Below are positions 1-6,720 of a stretch of 33,815 bases of DNA, piece after piece (position 1 is the stretch's first letter; every line of letters starts with the position of its first letter). Location of the stretch: NCBI GenBank assembly GCA_937892275.1, contig CALAVG010000255.1:1-33815 (forward strand), given 5' to 3'. Both the position numbers and the translations under genes were made by a program. The notes below the pieces were generated by a model. The model was not told the DNA's origin. It saw only the letters and a list, made by a program, of their open reading frames with translations, and made no database searches. The DNA comes from an uncultured Methanomicrobiales archaeon (lineage in GTDB: Archaea > Thermoplasmatota > Thermoplasmata > Methanomassiliicoccales > Methanomethylophilaceae).

Positions 1-423
1 CAGGAGCATCGATTCCAATGGCTCGGGGAAGAAATTGGAATCGCATCTGTACATGAATGCGGTGATAGGCTCCGGAGGATAGATCACATACTGGACCATC
101 TTGGTCTGGTCACCTGCACGAGGGACCTCTCCGCAGAATATCACAACACCGTTCGGTGGTGCCTGTTTGAACGTTTTGAGTCGAGAAGCGATGGAATCGA
201 TTGCGCTTGTGACATTCTTCATCGTGGTCTTCGACTTGATGTTGGATGCCTGCGACTGCTCGTTCCTGAGATATGCCATAACGTCGGAGATGGGTTTGTT
301 CTCCGGCACGTAACAGGAGATCAGTTCGGTACCTCTTCCCCTGTATCCCATGATTTCCTGCATATCCTTCTTGAAATCGTACTTCGCTCTGTCCTCAGAG
401 TTCTCAGTGTTGATATCTGCCAT
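1..423 (-). CDS. prf1: Peptide chain release factor aRF1, 5' part only
   Basis: Archaeal aRF1 recognises stop codons in the ribosomal A site and triggers peptide release. The 141 visible codons cover the N-terminal decoding domain and run off the left edge, so the GGQ catalytic domain is not seen. The decoding motifs are present: NIKS at residues 61-64 and a YxCxxxF motif (YRCDSNF) at 125-131. The ATG at 423 lies about 30 bases from a TATA-like box (TTTATAATAG on the minus strand, about 453-462), so the leader is very short. Both motifs look normal, so the factor should read all three stops, including UAG, which matters for the in-frame UAG codons elsewhere in this window. Identity is secure. 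Confidence 0.93.
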   Translation of the reverse strand, partial: MADINTENSEDRAKYDFKKDMQEIMGYRGRGTELISCYVPENKPISDVMAYLRNEQSQASNIKSKTTMKNVTSAIDSIASRLKTFKQAPPNGVVIFCGEVPRAGDQTKMVQYVIYPPEPITAFMYRCDSNFFPEPLESMLL

Positions 424-452
424 AATGTCCACCTATCCCGTCCATTGATGCC

Positions 453-462
453 TCTATTATAA
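453..462 (-). promoter_or_regulatory. TATA box of prf1
   Basis: TTTATAATAG on the minus strand. A start site about 27 bases downstream would fall near 431, giving a leader of under 10 bases before the ATG at 423. Assigned by pattern and spacing only. Confidence 0.5.
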
Positions 463-520
463 ACGTTACGCGTGCGCGGTACAAGTTGCGCACACACCAA
501 TGTTTATATCGGTCGACTAT

Positions 521-540
521 TATTATCATATTTGATAATA
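521..540. promoter_or_regulatory. Perfect inverted repeat, candidate operator
   Basis: TATTATCA and TGATAATA form a perfect 8-base inverted repeat around a 4-base TATT spacer. It sits 29 bases before the ATG of the HTH regulator at 569 and overlaps the AT-rich segment that would act as its TATA box (about 533-545). This placement suits a dimeric repressor, perhaps autoregulation by the adjacent HTH protein. Symmetry and position are seen; the binding protein is inferred. Confidence 0.5.
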
Positions 541-568
541 TAATTAATTTAGATAACAATGTGATGCC

Positions 569-1075
569 ATGGATCTTACAAAAATCCTCTCCAATCCCGT
601 CAGGGTCAGGATCATCCAGTACCTCCAGCTGTACGGAGATGCGACCACCAAGCAGATATCCGGATATCTGGACGACATCCCCGCACCCACCATCTACAGG
701 CATGTGAACTCTCTCATCAAAGAAGGAGTGCTGACGGTCAAGGATGAGAGGAAAGTCAGGGGTACGACCGAAAGACTGATCGGAATAGATGTCGAAAAAT
801 GGTCCAAAGGGGTCAATTCCGACATTGCTGGGACAGCGTATCAGTTCCTCATGTCGATATATGGTCAATTCAGAGAATATTGTTCATCCCCTGATGTGGA
901 TCCGATGGCCGACAGACTCTGCCTGCGCAGTTGCATAATGCGTCTCGGGGACGAGCCCTTCGACCAATTCATCACCGAATACGCCGCGTTGATAGACAAA
1001 TATCTGAAAATGCAGGACGGGGGCAAACTTAGGGGCATATCGATAATATCAGCACCTGTGAAGGAGGAATCATGA
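569..1075 (+). CDS. ArsR-like winged-helix transcriptional regulator
   Basis: A 168-residue protein. Residues 1-70 look like a winged helix-turn-helix: 'LSNPVRVRIIQYL', then 'ATTKQISGYL' and a recognition-helix-like 'PTIYRHVNSLIKEGVL', followed by a basic wing. The rest (75-168) is probably a helical dimerisation or effector domain with three cysteines (C106, C119, C123 by rough count) and no motif I recognise. The start follows an AT-rich promoter about 30 bases upstream, so the message is nearly leaderless. Its TGA overlaps the ATG of the hydrolase at 1072, so the two are probably co-transcribed and the regulator may control the hydrolase. The ligand is unknown. Confidence 0.8.
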   Translation: MDLTKILSNPVRVRIIQYLQLYGDATTKQISGYLDDIPAPTIYRHVNSLIKEGVLTVKDERKVRGTTERLIGIDVEKWSKGVNSDIAGTAYQFLMSIYGQFREYCSSPDVDPMADRLCLRSCIMRLGDEPFDQFITEYAALIDKYLKMQDGGKLRGISIISAPVKEES

Positions 1076-2016
1076 TGTACGAAGAAAGAGTGTTCGTCGA
1101 TGATAAGGTGAAGCTCGGTGCGACGGTCACCTGTCCCGATCGCGATAAGAAGAATCCGGCCGTCGTCATAATCATGGGCACCGGGAGTCTGGACAGGGAC
1201 GGTAACGCAAGAGGGATGCACACTGACCTGTACAGGAACATGGCAGCCATGTTCGACGGATTCGGATATGCTACGATCCGCTATGACAAACGCGGGACCC
1301 GTGAATCCGGGAAAGGCGATGGCGGTACAGGCCTCTACGACCTTGTGGACGATGCATCGTCTATCATCCAATACATGAGATCATTATCGTTCGTTGATGA
1401 GAACAGCGTGATAGTCTGCGGGCACAGCGAAGGCGCCATAATCGCAACCCTTCTATCCGAAAGAGAGAGTGTGTCTGGACTCATACTCATCGGCGGTGCG
1501 GCCATGAGCATCAAGGACGCCTTGTACTATCAGAACAGATTGGTCATCGAACAGGCCAGGGACATGAAGGGTCTGAAAGGATTCATGCTGCGGAGGATGA
1601 ACGAAGAGAAGGCTATCGCAAAGGTGGACAAACTGTTCGCTAAATGTAAGAACACCGATAAGGACCGCATATTCATAAGCGGGGCATTGATGAGTGCAAA
1701 ATGGATAAGAGAGCATGACGAACGCTCATCAGAAGACTATGCAAAGATCCTGAGATCATACAATGGGCCGATACTGGCCATCACCGGTACGAAGGACCTG
1801 TCGGCCGATTACCGGTTCCTTGACAGCATCAGAGGCAACCTCGGGATCGAATGCTATGTGCCAGAAGGGGTCAATCATATCCTCAGGGAGGTGGACGATG
1901 ATAACAGCATCCTGGATGTAAAGAAACAGTATGTCCGCCTCTGCAGGGATCCTATCCACTCCGGGACCAGTGACACCATCCATAACTGGCTGGAGTCCAA
2001 TTTCGGTAGAAGGTAA
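1072..2016 (+). CDS. Alpha/beta hydrolase (serine hydrolase)
   Basis: A 314-residue alpha/beta-hydrolase-fold protein. The nucleophile elbow is GHSEG (S119), and later motifs suggest D242 ('TGTKDLSAD') and H269 ('GVNHIL') complete the triad. The stretch 'IIMGTGSLDRDGN' around 33-44 fits the oxyanion-hole loop, and 'RYDKRGTRES' follows the usual second strand. A lid-like insertion spans about 140-230. There is no signal peptide, so it is cytoplasmic. AAGGAGG lies just upstream, and the ATG overlaps the regulator's stop (ATGA). It resembles acylaminoacyl-peptidase or dienelactone-hydrolase-like enzymes; the substrate cannot be told from sequence. Confidence 0.82.
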   Translation: MMYEERVFVDDKVKLGATVTCPDRDKKNPAVVIIMGTGSLDRDGNARGMHTDLYRNMAAMFDGFGYATIRYDKRGTRESGKGDGGTGLYDLVDDASSIIQYMRSLSFVDENSVIVCGHSEGAIIATLLSERESVSGLILIGGAAMSIKDALYYQNRLVIEQARDMKGLKGFMLRRMNEEKAIAKVDKLFAKCKNTDKDRIFISGALMSAKWIREHDERSSEDYAKILRSYNGPILAITGTKDLSADYRFLDSIRGNLGIECYVPEGVNHILREVDDDNSILDVKKQYVRLCRDPIHSGTSDTIHNWLESNFGRR

Positions 2017-2069
2017 AGGATTACGTCCGCCACATTCATATTATGCCTGGCCATTACTGTTTCGGTAAT

Positions 2070-2750
2070 ATGGAGAAAGTAGTGGTTTCCATAGGCGGTT
2101 CCATCCTGGTTCCGGGAGAGAACGATGCCGAATTCATCGGAAAGCTCGCAGAGATGCTCAAGGATGTGTCCGGAGAGGTCCAGGTCGCCGTGGTCTGCGG
2201 CGGCGGTAAGACCGCAAGGTACTATGCAGGTATCGCCAGGGATCTTGGCGGGGACACCTACGCTCAGGACATTCTCGGGATCGCAGCGACCAGGATGAAC
2301 GCACAGCTTCTTAGTCTGGCCCTGGGTGATATGCCCGATAGCGTCACAGGCGATGTTGAGGAGACCGCTAAGCTCTCGGCCCCCGGGAAGATCGTCGTAA
2401 TGGGAGGTACCGTACCTGGTCACACCACCGATGCGGTATCATCTATGCTCGCGGCCGCTATCGGAGCGGACAGGATCGTGAACGGAACTTCGGTAGACGC
2501 AGTCTACACCGACGATCCCCGCAAGAACCCCGATGCGAAGAAGATAACCTCCATGACCATTGACGAACTGGGCGATATCGTGTACAAGGAGCACGGAGCG
2601 TCCAAATCCAGCGTCTTCGACCCCCTGGGTGTGAAACTGGCCAAGGAGAACAGGATGGACATCCTGATCATCGACGGAAGGAACCTGGATGAACTGAGGA
2701 ACGCCATCCTCGGAAAGGGGATCAACGGTACCTTCGTCAACTCTCACTGA
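2070..2750 (+). CDS. pyrH: Uridylate (UMP) kinase, archaeal type
   Basis: Phosphorylates UMP to UDP in pyrimidine nucleotide synthesis. The 226-residue protein belongs to the amino-acid-kinase fold: 'SIGGSI' near the N-terminus binds phosphate, 'VCGGGKTARYY' follows at about 49-59, and 'GGTVPGHTTDAV' then 'NGTSVDAVYTDDPRKNP' form the UMP and ATP sites. The archaeal family is about 225 residues, which fits. An in-frame ATG at 2043 exists, but a TATA-like segment (about 2033-2044) would place transcription start near 2068, so ATG 2070 read as a leaderless message is preferred. The 3' end overlaps the convergent dtdA by 14 bases. Confidence 0.92.
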   Translation: MEKVVVSIGGSILVPGENDAEFIGKLAEMLKDVSGEVQVAVVCGGGKTARYYAGIARDLGGDTYAQDILGIAATRMNAQLLSLALGDMPDSVTGDVEETAKLSAPGKIVVMGGTVPGHTTDAVSSMLAAAIGADRIVNGTSVDAVYTDDPRKNPDAKKITSMTIDELGDIVYKEHGASKSSVFDPLGVKLAKENRMDILIIDGRNLDELRNAILGKGINGTFVNSH

Positions 2751-3579
2751 ACTTCTCCAGACAACTGGAGTCGATCTGTTCGAAGCCGGCGGATTCTATG
2801 AGTGAGGACAACCTCCTCGCCTCCGGCTTCTTAACCGATTTCTTATGTAAATACACCAGCTTGGTATCCGATGCCTCGCATGCGAGCTTCAGCATCCTTA
2901 CGATGTCCTCATCGTCCCTGCCCTCCATCTGATAGTTGGGGAGCATGTGCCCGAAATTCACCTTGTAGTTCAGAGCGACCTCTGTGAACCTCGGGGCGTA
3001 ATGGCCTCCGCCCATTCCCACTGCTACGGGATACTCGGGGTGCGGATCCAATTCCTCGATGACATGTGCCAGTATCTCTGCCGCATGCTTGTTCTCCCAC
3101 TGTTCCTGGACACTCCCGACCTCTATGTAGAAGGTCGGTTTATCCAGCCATGGCCCGTGGTGGGTGACCTCGAAACAAAGCTGGTTCTCCGGCATGTCGT
3201 TCCGCTGTACGATACGGCGGAGGGCATCCGTCATCAGTGCCGGATTGGCCTTCACCAATGCACCTTCCCTTCCTCCGAACACATTCTCGTGATAGTTCCC
3301 GATGGGATGTGCGGTCAAAGCTGGGGTGCCGCTCTTGGCGGAATGCTTGGACATGACAATGATCTCATTTACCTTGAATCCCATATCCTCGACCTCTCTG
3401 TCGAGTCCCTCATGGTAGATGTGGGTATCCGGTATGGTGACCATCACGGTGTCCTCGTATGATAGGAATGAAAGTCCGCCCTTCTTACCCATATCCTCCC
3501 AACCATGGAAGCTGAGCAATGATTCCTTCATGTTCACCGACGGAAGATCGGTCAGACTGCATACCAAGAGCCTAGACAT
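2737..3579 (-). CDS. dtdA: D-aminoacyl-tRNA deacylase, archaeal/plant DtdA type
   Basis: Removes D-amino acids mischarged onto tRNA; a zinc-dependent enzyme unrelated to bacterial Dtd. The 280-residue protein carries family signatures: HPIGNY at 91-96 followed by FGG, THHGP at 139-143, and 'GMGGGHYAPRFTE' at 188-200, whose histidines are probable metal or catalytic ligands. It is a single-gene unit, convergent with pyrH and divergent from the RNase P RNA candidate. I see no anomalies. Confidence 0.93.
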   Translation of the reverse strand: MSRLLVCSLTDLPSVNMKESLLSFHGWEDMGKKGGLSFLSYEDTVMVTIPDTHIYHEGLDREVEDMGFKVNEIIVMSKHSAKSGTPALTAHPIGNYHENVFGGREGALVKANPALMTDALRRIVQRNDMPENQLCFEVTHHGPWLDKPTFYIEVGSVQEQWENKHAAEILAHVIEELDPHPEYPVAVGMGGGHYAPRFTEVALNYKVNFGHMLPNYQMEGRDDEDIVRMLKLACEASDTKLVYLHKKSVKKPEARRLSSLIESAGFEQIDSSCLEKFSES

Positions 3580-3621
3580 CGTCCGAACATCACCGTCATT
3601 ATGGAAAATACTTCGTTCTGC

Positions 3622-3648
3622 AGACCTTAGTTAATCGGCAACACATTA
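3622..3648. repeat. Imperfect 27-base direct repeat, copy 1
   Basis: Begins AGACCTTAG and continues TTAATCGGC. It matches 3967-3993 at 24 of 27 positions in the same orientation. This copy is immediately upstream of, or at the start of, the RNase P RNA candidate; the other is just before the coding region at 4020. It may be a duplicated promoter or regulator site. Confidence 0.7.
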
Positions 3649-3652
3649 TTTA

Positions 3653-3970
3653 CCCCCTCGTGCAGTATGGTTCTGGACGGGGAAGGAAGTCCTGTAGATG
3701 GACTTCCAATAGTCTTGACGGGACTTCCGCCACGTACCTAACTTCAGGAGGTGATATTATAGCCGAGAGAAGCAAGGACGAGGAGGTAGTTCGTAGCAGG
3801 ACAGTCCTCCTCATCCTCTTAGCAATTCGGACTCTGCTAGATACTAAACTGATCCATCTGCTGATTGATTATGGCCCTGAGCACGATCAGTTTTGTCCGA
3901 GTCTTGATCGCATGCCACCCATATATATCATTGCCCAGGCCGTATTAACAGGCTTAAATTCCCTATAGAC
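3653..3970 (+). ncRNA. rnpB: RNase P RNA candidate (divergent)
   Basis: RNase P RNA is the catalytic RNA that matures tRNA 5' ends. The assignment rests on the hallmark helix P4. CRI-like GGAAGUCCUG (3685-3694) and CRV-like AACAGGCUUA (3947-3956) pair as AAG-[U]-CCUG with CAGGCUU, including the conserved bulged U, with U-A replacing the usual G-C. A P3-like hairpin (3653-3665 with 3673-3682) precedes CRI. Other strong helices are GGAAGTCC/GGACTTCC (3685-3692/3699-3706, which competes with P4), a 12-base arm near 3777-3818 with one mismatch, and AAACTGATC/GATCAGTTT nested inside TCGGAC/GTCCGA. No protein reads well here. The exact 5' end is uncertain, perhaps up to about 30 bases upstream. The operon's Rpp29 would be a partner. 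Confidence 0.65.
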
Positions 3971-3993
3971 CTTAGATAATCGGCCACCCATTA
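3967..3993. repeat. Imperfect 27-base direct repeat, copy 2
   Basis: Begins AGACCTTAG and continues ATAATCGGC. It matches 3622-3648 at 24 of 27 positions. This copy overlaps the 3' end of the RNase P RNA candidate and ends in CATTATAAC, which would serve as a TATA box (about 3988-3996) for a leaderless message starting near 4020. Confidence 0.7.
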
Positions 3994-4019
3994 TAACCTA
4001 CGATAAGTCATACCTCCCC

Positions 4020-4682
4020 ATGAACGTCATAACCAACCATGACAGGGTAGCGGCACACCTCTATAGGTATAACCACGTAAGATACGACATCGAGTTCGAT
4101 GCCCCGTTCGATCTCACCCAGGACGGGATCGCCATGAGGATAGGCGTCTCCCGCGGACACTCCAACATCATCATAAAGAGGATGATGGAGAACAACGAAC
4201 TGATACTCGGCATGTCCACAATAAGGGGCGCCACCAAACCGGTCAAGAGGAAGATCTACGTCCTCAGCGAATTCGGGAAGAATCTTTTCAGGGAAAGGGT
4301 GAAGGAACTGGTCGCCAACGGACAGGATGTCGATGAACTCACCAAAGGTATCGACAGACACAAGTTCGACGATATAAGACGAAATGCGGGGAACAGCATG
4401 GTGGACCTCGGATGCGCCGCAGTGCTGCGTGTAAAGATCAGGAAGGAGGATGCTCCTTTGGAATCGGCCTTCCTTCCCACGAGGACAGGCTATGCCATAA
4501 TGAATGATACAGTCAGGGAGACCATCCTGTCCGGAGGAACGGATGAGGAAATGAGGTCCTGGCACAGCAGAGCTGCAGATTGGTGCATGGATCATGGTAT
4601 CCCGATATCCGAGAGGCTCTTTCACCTGATCAATTCCGGCAGGGACAGGGAGGCCATCAGGATCATGAGGAGGTACGGATAG
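4020..4682 (+). CDS. Winged-helix/helical-repeat regulator, part before in-frame TAG
   Basis: The 220 codons before a TAG at 4680. Residues about 8-95 form a winged-helix DNA-binding domain of a type common in archaea: 'FDLTQDGIAMRIGVSRGHS', 'IIIKRMMENNELI', then 'PVKRKIYVLSEFGKNLF'. From about 165 a MalT/TPR-like helical array begins ('HSRAADWCMDHG', 'ERLFHLINSGRDREAIRIMRRYG'), and the TAG falls inside it. The same frame stays open from 4683 to 5237 and the helical pattern continues. I read 4020-5237 as one 405-residue protein with residue 221 encoded by UAG. A likely leaderless start at 4020 follows the TATA box in repeat copy 2. Confidence 0.82.
   Translation: MNVITNHDRVAAHLYRYNHVRYDIEFDAPFDLTQDGIAMRIGVSRGHSNIIIKRMMENNELILGMSTIRGATKPVKRKIYVLSEFGKNLFRERVKELVANGQDVDELTKGIDRHKFDDIRRNAGNSMVDLGCAAVLRVKIRKEDAPLESAFLPTRTGYAIMNDTVRETILSGGTDEEMRSWHSRAADWCMDHGIPISERLFHLINSGRDREAIRIMRRYG
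4680..4682 (+). other. In-frame amber codon, candidate pyrrolysine or readthrough site
   Basis: TAG lies between ...RRYG and WMTDCADDE..., in exact frame with the open sequence on both sides (4020, 4680 and 4686 are all multiples of three). A Shine-Dalgarno-like GAGGAGGT at 4667-4674 could instead start a separate protein at ATG 4686, but the 11-base spacing is long and the bases also encode RR. Recoding is inferred. Confidence 0.6.
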
Positions 4683-4685
4683 TGG

Positions 4686-5237
4686 ATGACCGACTGTGCG
4701 GACGACGAACTGTCCGCATCCATCTGCAAACTTGCCGTGAAGCACGACGATCCGTACCTGCTCCGTTTGGCGGCGAGGCTCGCCTTCAACCACGGCGATA
4801 TGGAGAATGCCGACATGCTCTCGACCAGGATGCTCCTCTTGGACCCTCCCGAAGGAAGGTCCCTGAGATGCGAATACAGCCTCAGGAACAACCATGCGGA
4901 AGAGGCTCTGGCACTTGCGAGATACAACTACAACGGGGATGTTGATTCAGGGATGGTCCTGGGGATGTGCCTGCTGGAGACTTATCATGTCGAGGATGCC
5001 AAGGAATGCTTCGAGAGGACCAAGGAATCGATGATATCTGACGGCTGTGTCTACCGCCTGGACGAACTCCTGATGTACGAGGCGATGGCGGACATATGCA
5101 TGAAGGATACCGAATCCGCTAGAGAAATGATCGGTGCAGCCATATCCCTGACGAAGAATGAGAAGAGGAGGGAGACCCTCCTCAGTATGAATGCGAGTTT
5201 AGAACACCGTGTTCTTCTTGAGCGAATCGATGTCTGA
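4686..5237 (+). CDS. Continuation of the helical-repeat regulator after the TAG
   Basis: If separate, 183 residues from ATG 4686; more likely the C-terminal part of the protein begun at 4020. It is almost entirely helical with TPR-like pairs: 'PYLLRLAARLAFNHGDMENADML', 'HAEEALALARYNY', 'GMCLLETYHVEDAKECFER' and 'LLMYEAMADICMKDTESAREMIGAAIS'. Alone it would be a repeat fragment without an effector domain; joined to the upstream part it completes the winged-helix-plus-TPR layout of MalT-like archaeal regulators. The target genes are unknown. Its end overlaps the convergent pheS by 39 bases. Confidence 0.78.
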   Translation: MTDCADDELSASICKLAVKHDDPYLLRLAARLAFNHGDMENADMLSTRMLLLDPPEGRSLRCEYSLRNNHAEEALALARYNYNGDVDSGMVLGMCLLETYHVEDAKECFERTKESMISDGCVYRLDELLMYEAMADICMKDTESAREMIGAAISLTKNEKRRETLLSMNASLEHRVLLERIDV

Positions 5238-6716
5238 GATATACAGGTCCCTGATGTCCCTGATGTCCCATTTCAGCATGGCGAGCCTCTCGAATCCGAA
5301 TCCCCATGCCAGCACGGGTGTCTTGACACCGAACGGTGCGAGGACCTCGGGCCTGAACATTCCGGCCCCTCCGAGCTCCATCCACTTTCCGTTGAAGAAC
5401 ACCTCTATCTCCAGGGATGGTTCGGTGTACGGGAAGTATGCGGGACGGATGCGGACCTGATCGAATCCCATCTTGTCGTAGAACTCCTTGATCAGCGAGA
5501 TCAACATGTCGAAATCAGCGTTCTCGTCGATGACGATACCCTCGATCTGTGTGAACTCCGGGAGGTGGGTTGAGTCGATGGACTCGTTCCTGAATATCCT
5601 GGAGATCGAGAAGGCCTTCTGGGGCGCATCCGGGTGGGCCGCAATGTACCTGATCGATGAACAGGTGCTGTGCGTCCTCAACAATGCGGACTCGGCCATC
5701 TCCCTGGACCATTTTCCTCCCCATCCGGTGGAACCGGTGTCCCCTCCGTTCTCGTGGATGTTCCTGATCTTCTCGACCAGTTCCTCATCGTCGATGTGGA
5801 TGGATTTGGGGTTGGAAAGGTAGAACGTGTCCTGCAGGTCCCTGGCAGGGTGATCCTGAGGCGTGAACAGGACATCGAGGTTCCAGAACGAAGGCTGGAC
5901 ATATTCCGAGGACATCTCCGTGAATCCCATGTCGGTGAACATCCTGCGGATCTGTGCCCCCAACCTGGAGAGAGGGTGCTTCTTGGCAGGAATCATAGCG
6001 GGTGCGAATGTCTGGATGTCGTACTTCCTGAACTCCGCGTTCTTCCACTCTCCGGACTGGATAAGACGGTCGGTGATCTCCGTGATCTGGGGCTTCAGCT
6101 CCAGACCGGATTTCGCGATCTTCTTTCCCTCGTCCGTTAGGGATATGGTCCTGGTCGTGACTATCTTCTCCCCGATGATGCCCTTACGGCCCTTCAGGTC
6201 CTTGATCAGGTTCTTGTCGGCATCCTTCTCGGAGACTGGGTTCTCGGAGAGCCTCTTGAGAAACGCCTCGTCGGGCATCTCGATCTGCAGAGTGGCCCTT
6301 CCCTTGTCGGTGAGGACCAGGAACTTCTTGTCCCCCTCGGCTACGATGTCCGCGAGCTGCTTCCTCTTGAGCCATCCGACGGCGATCTTGTCCATACCGC
6401 CGGGCATGTGCTCCGCAAGGACATCCATATCGATCTTGCCTCCGGCCTCGTCGATGTTCCTAATAGCGACCCTCTCGGGCAGGCCTACGCCCACCACATG
6501 GGTGTCGTTGAGCGTGATGAACTTCTCAGAGGTCTCGTTGATCTTGGCCAATCCCTTGGACTCCAGCCATGAGGCTGCTCCCATGATCTCGACTTCCAGA
6601 CTAAATTGGCCATCCGCAATCAGATCCGCCGGTGCGGCGGTACCCTTCCTCGCATCCAGTGCGAGCAGCAGCTTCTTCTCGTTGTAGCTCAGTCCTTCCA
6701 ATATCTCAGAGTCCAT
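5199..6716 (-). CDS. pheS: Phenylalanyl-tRNA synthetase alpha subunit
   Basis: Catalytic subunit of the alpha2-beta2 enzyme that charges tRNA-Phe. At 505 residues it has the archaeal/eukaryotic length. The first 200 or so residues are winged-helix tRNA-binding repeats ('LSYNEKKLLLALDARKGTAAPADLI' region). The class II core follows: 'HPLSRLGAQIRRMFTDMGF' (motif 1), 'QDHPARDLQDTFYL', motif 2 around 'FRNESIDSTHLPEFTQIEG', and motif 3 'GFGFERLAML' near the C-terminus. It starts 4 bases after trpS stops, so the two form one operon. pheT is not in the window. Confidence 0.96.
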   Translation of the reverse strand: MDSEILEGLSYNEKKLLLALDARKGTAAPADLIADGQFSLEVEIMGAASWLESKGLAKINETSEKFITLNDTHVVGVGLPERVAIRNIDEAGGKIDMDVLAEHMPGGMDKIAVGWLKRKQLADIVAEGDKKFLVLTDKGRATLQIEMPDEAFLKRLSENPVSEKDADKNLIKDLKGRKGIIGEKIVTTRTISLTDEGKKIAKSGLELKPQITEITDRLIQSGEWKNAEFRKYDIQTFAPAMIPAKKHPLSRLGAQIRRMFTDMGFTEMSSEYVQPSFWNLDVLFTPQDHPARDLQDTFYLSNPKSIHIDDEELVEKIRNIHENGGDTGSTGWGGKWSREMAESALLRTHSTCSSIRYIAAHPDAPQKAFSISRIFRNESIDSTHLPEFTQIEGIVIDENADFDMLISLIKEFYDKMGFDQVRIRPAYFPYTEPSLEIEVFFNGKWMELGGAGMFRPEVLAPFGVKTPVLAWGFGFERLAMLKWDIRDIRDLYISDIDSLKKNTVF

Positions 6717-6720
6717 GGTA

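Noticed and set aside
3653..3970. SRP (7S) RNA as the identity of the structured RNA
   Set aside because: I could not find the helix 8 asymmetric loop or GNAR tetraloop signature, whereas the RNase P P4 pairing is specific.
4008..4895. 295-codon open frame on the minus strand
   Set aside because: It lies antisense to the winged-helix protein, its composition is Gly/Val/His-rich with no domain pattern, and it arises from the codon bias of the real gene.
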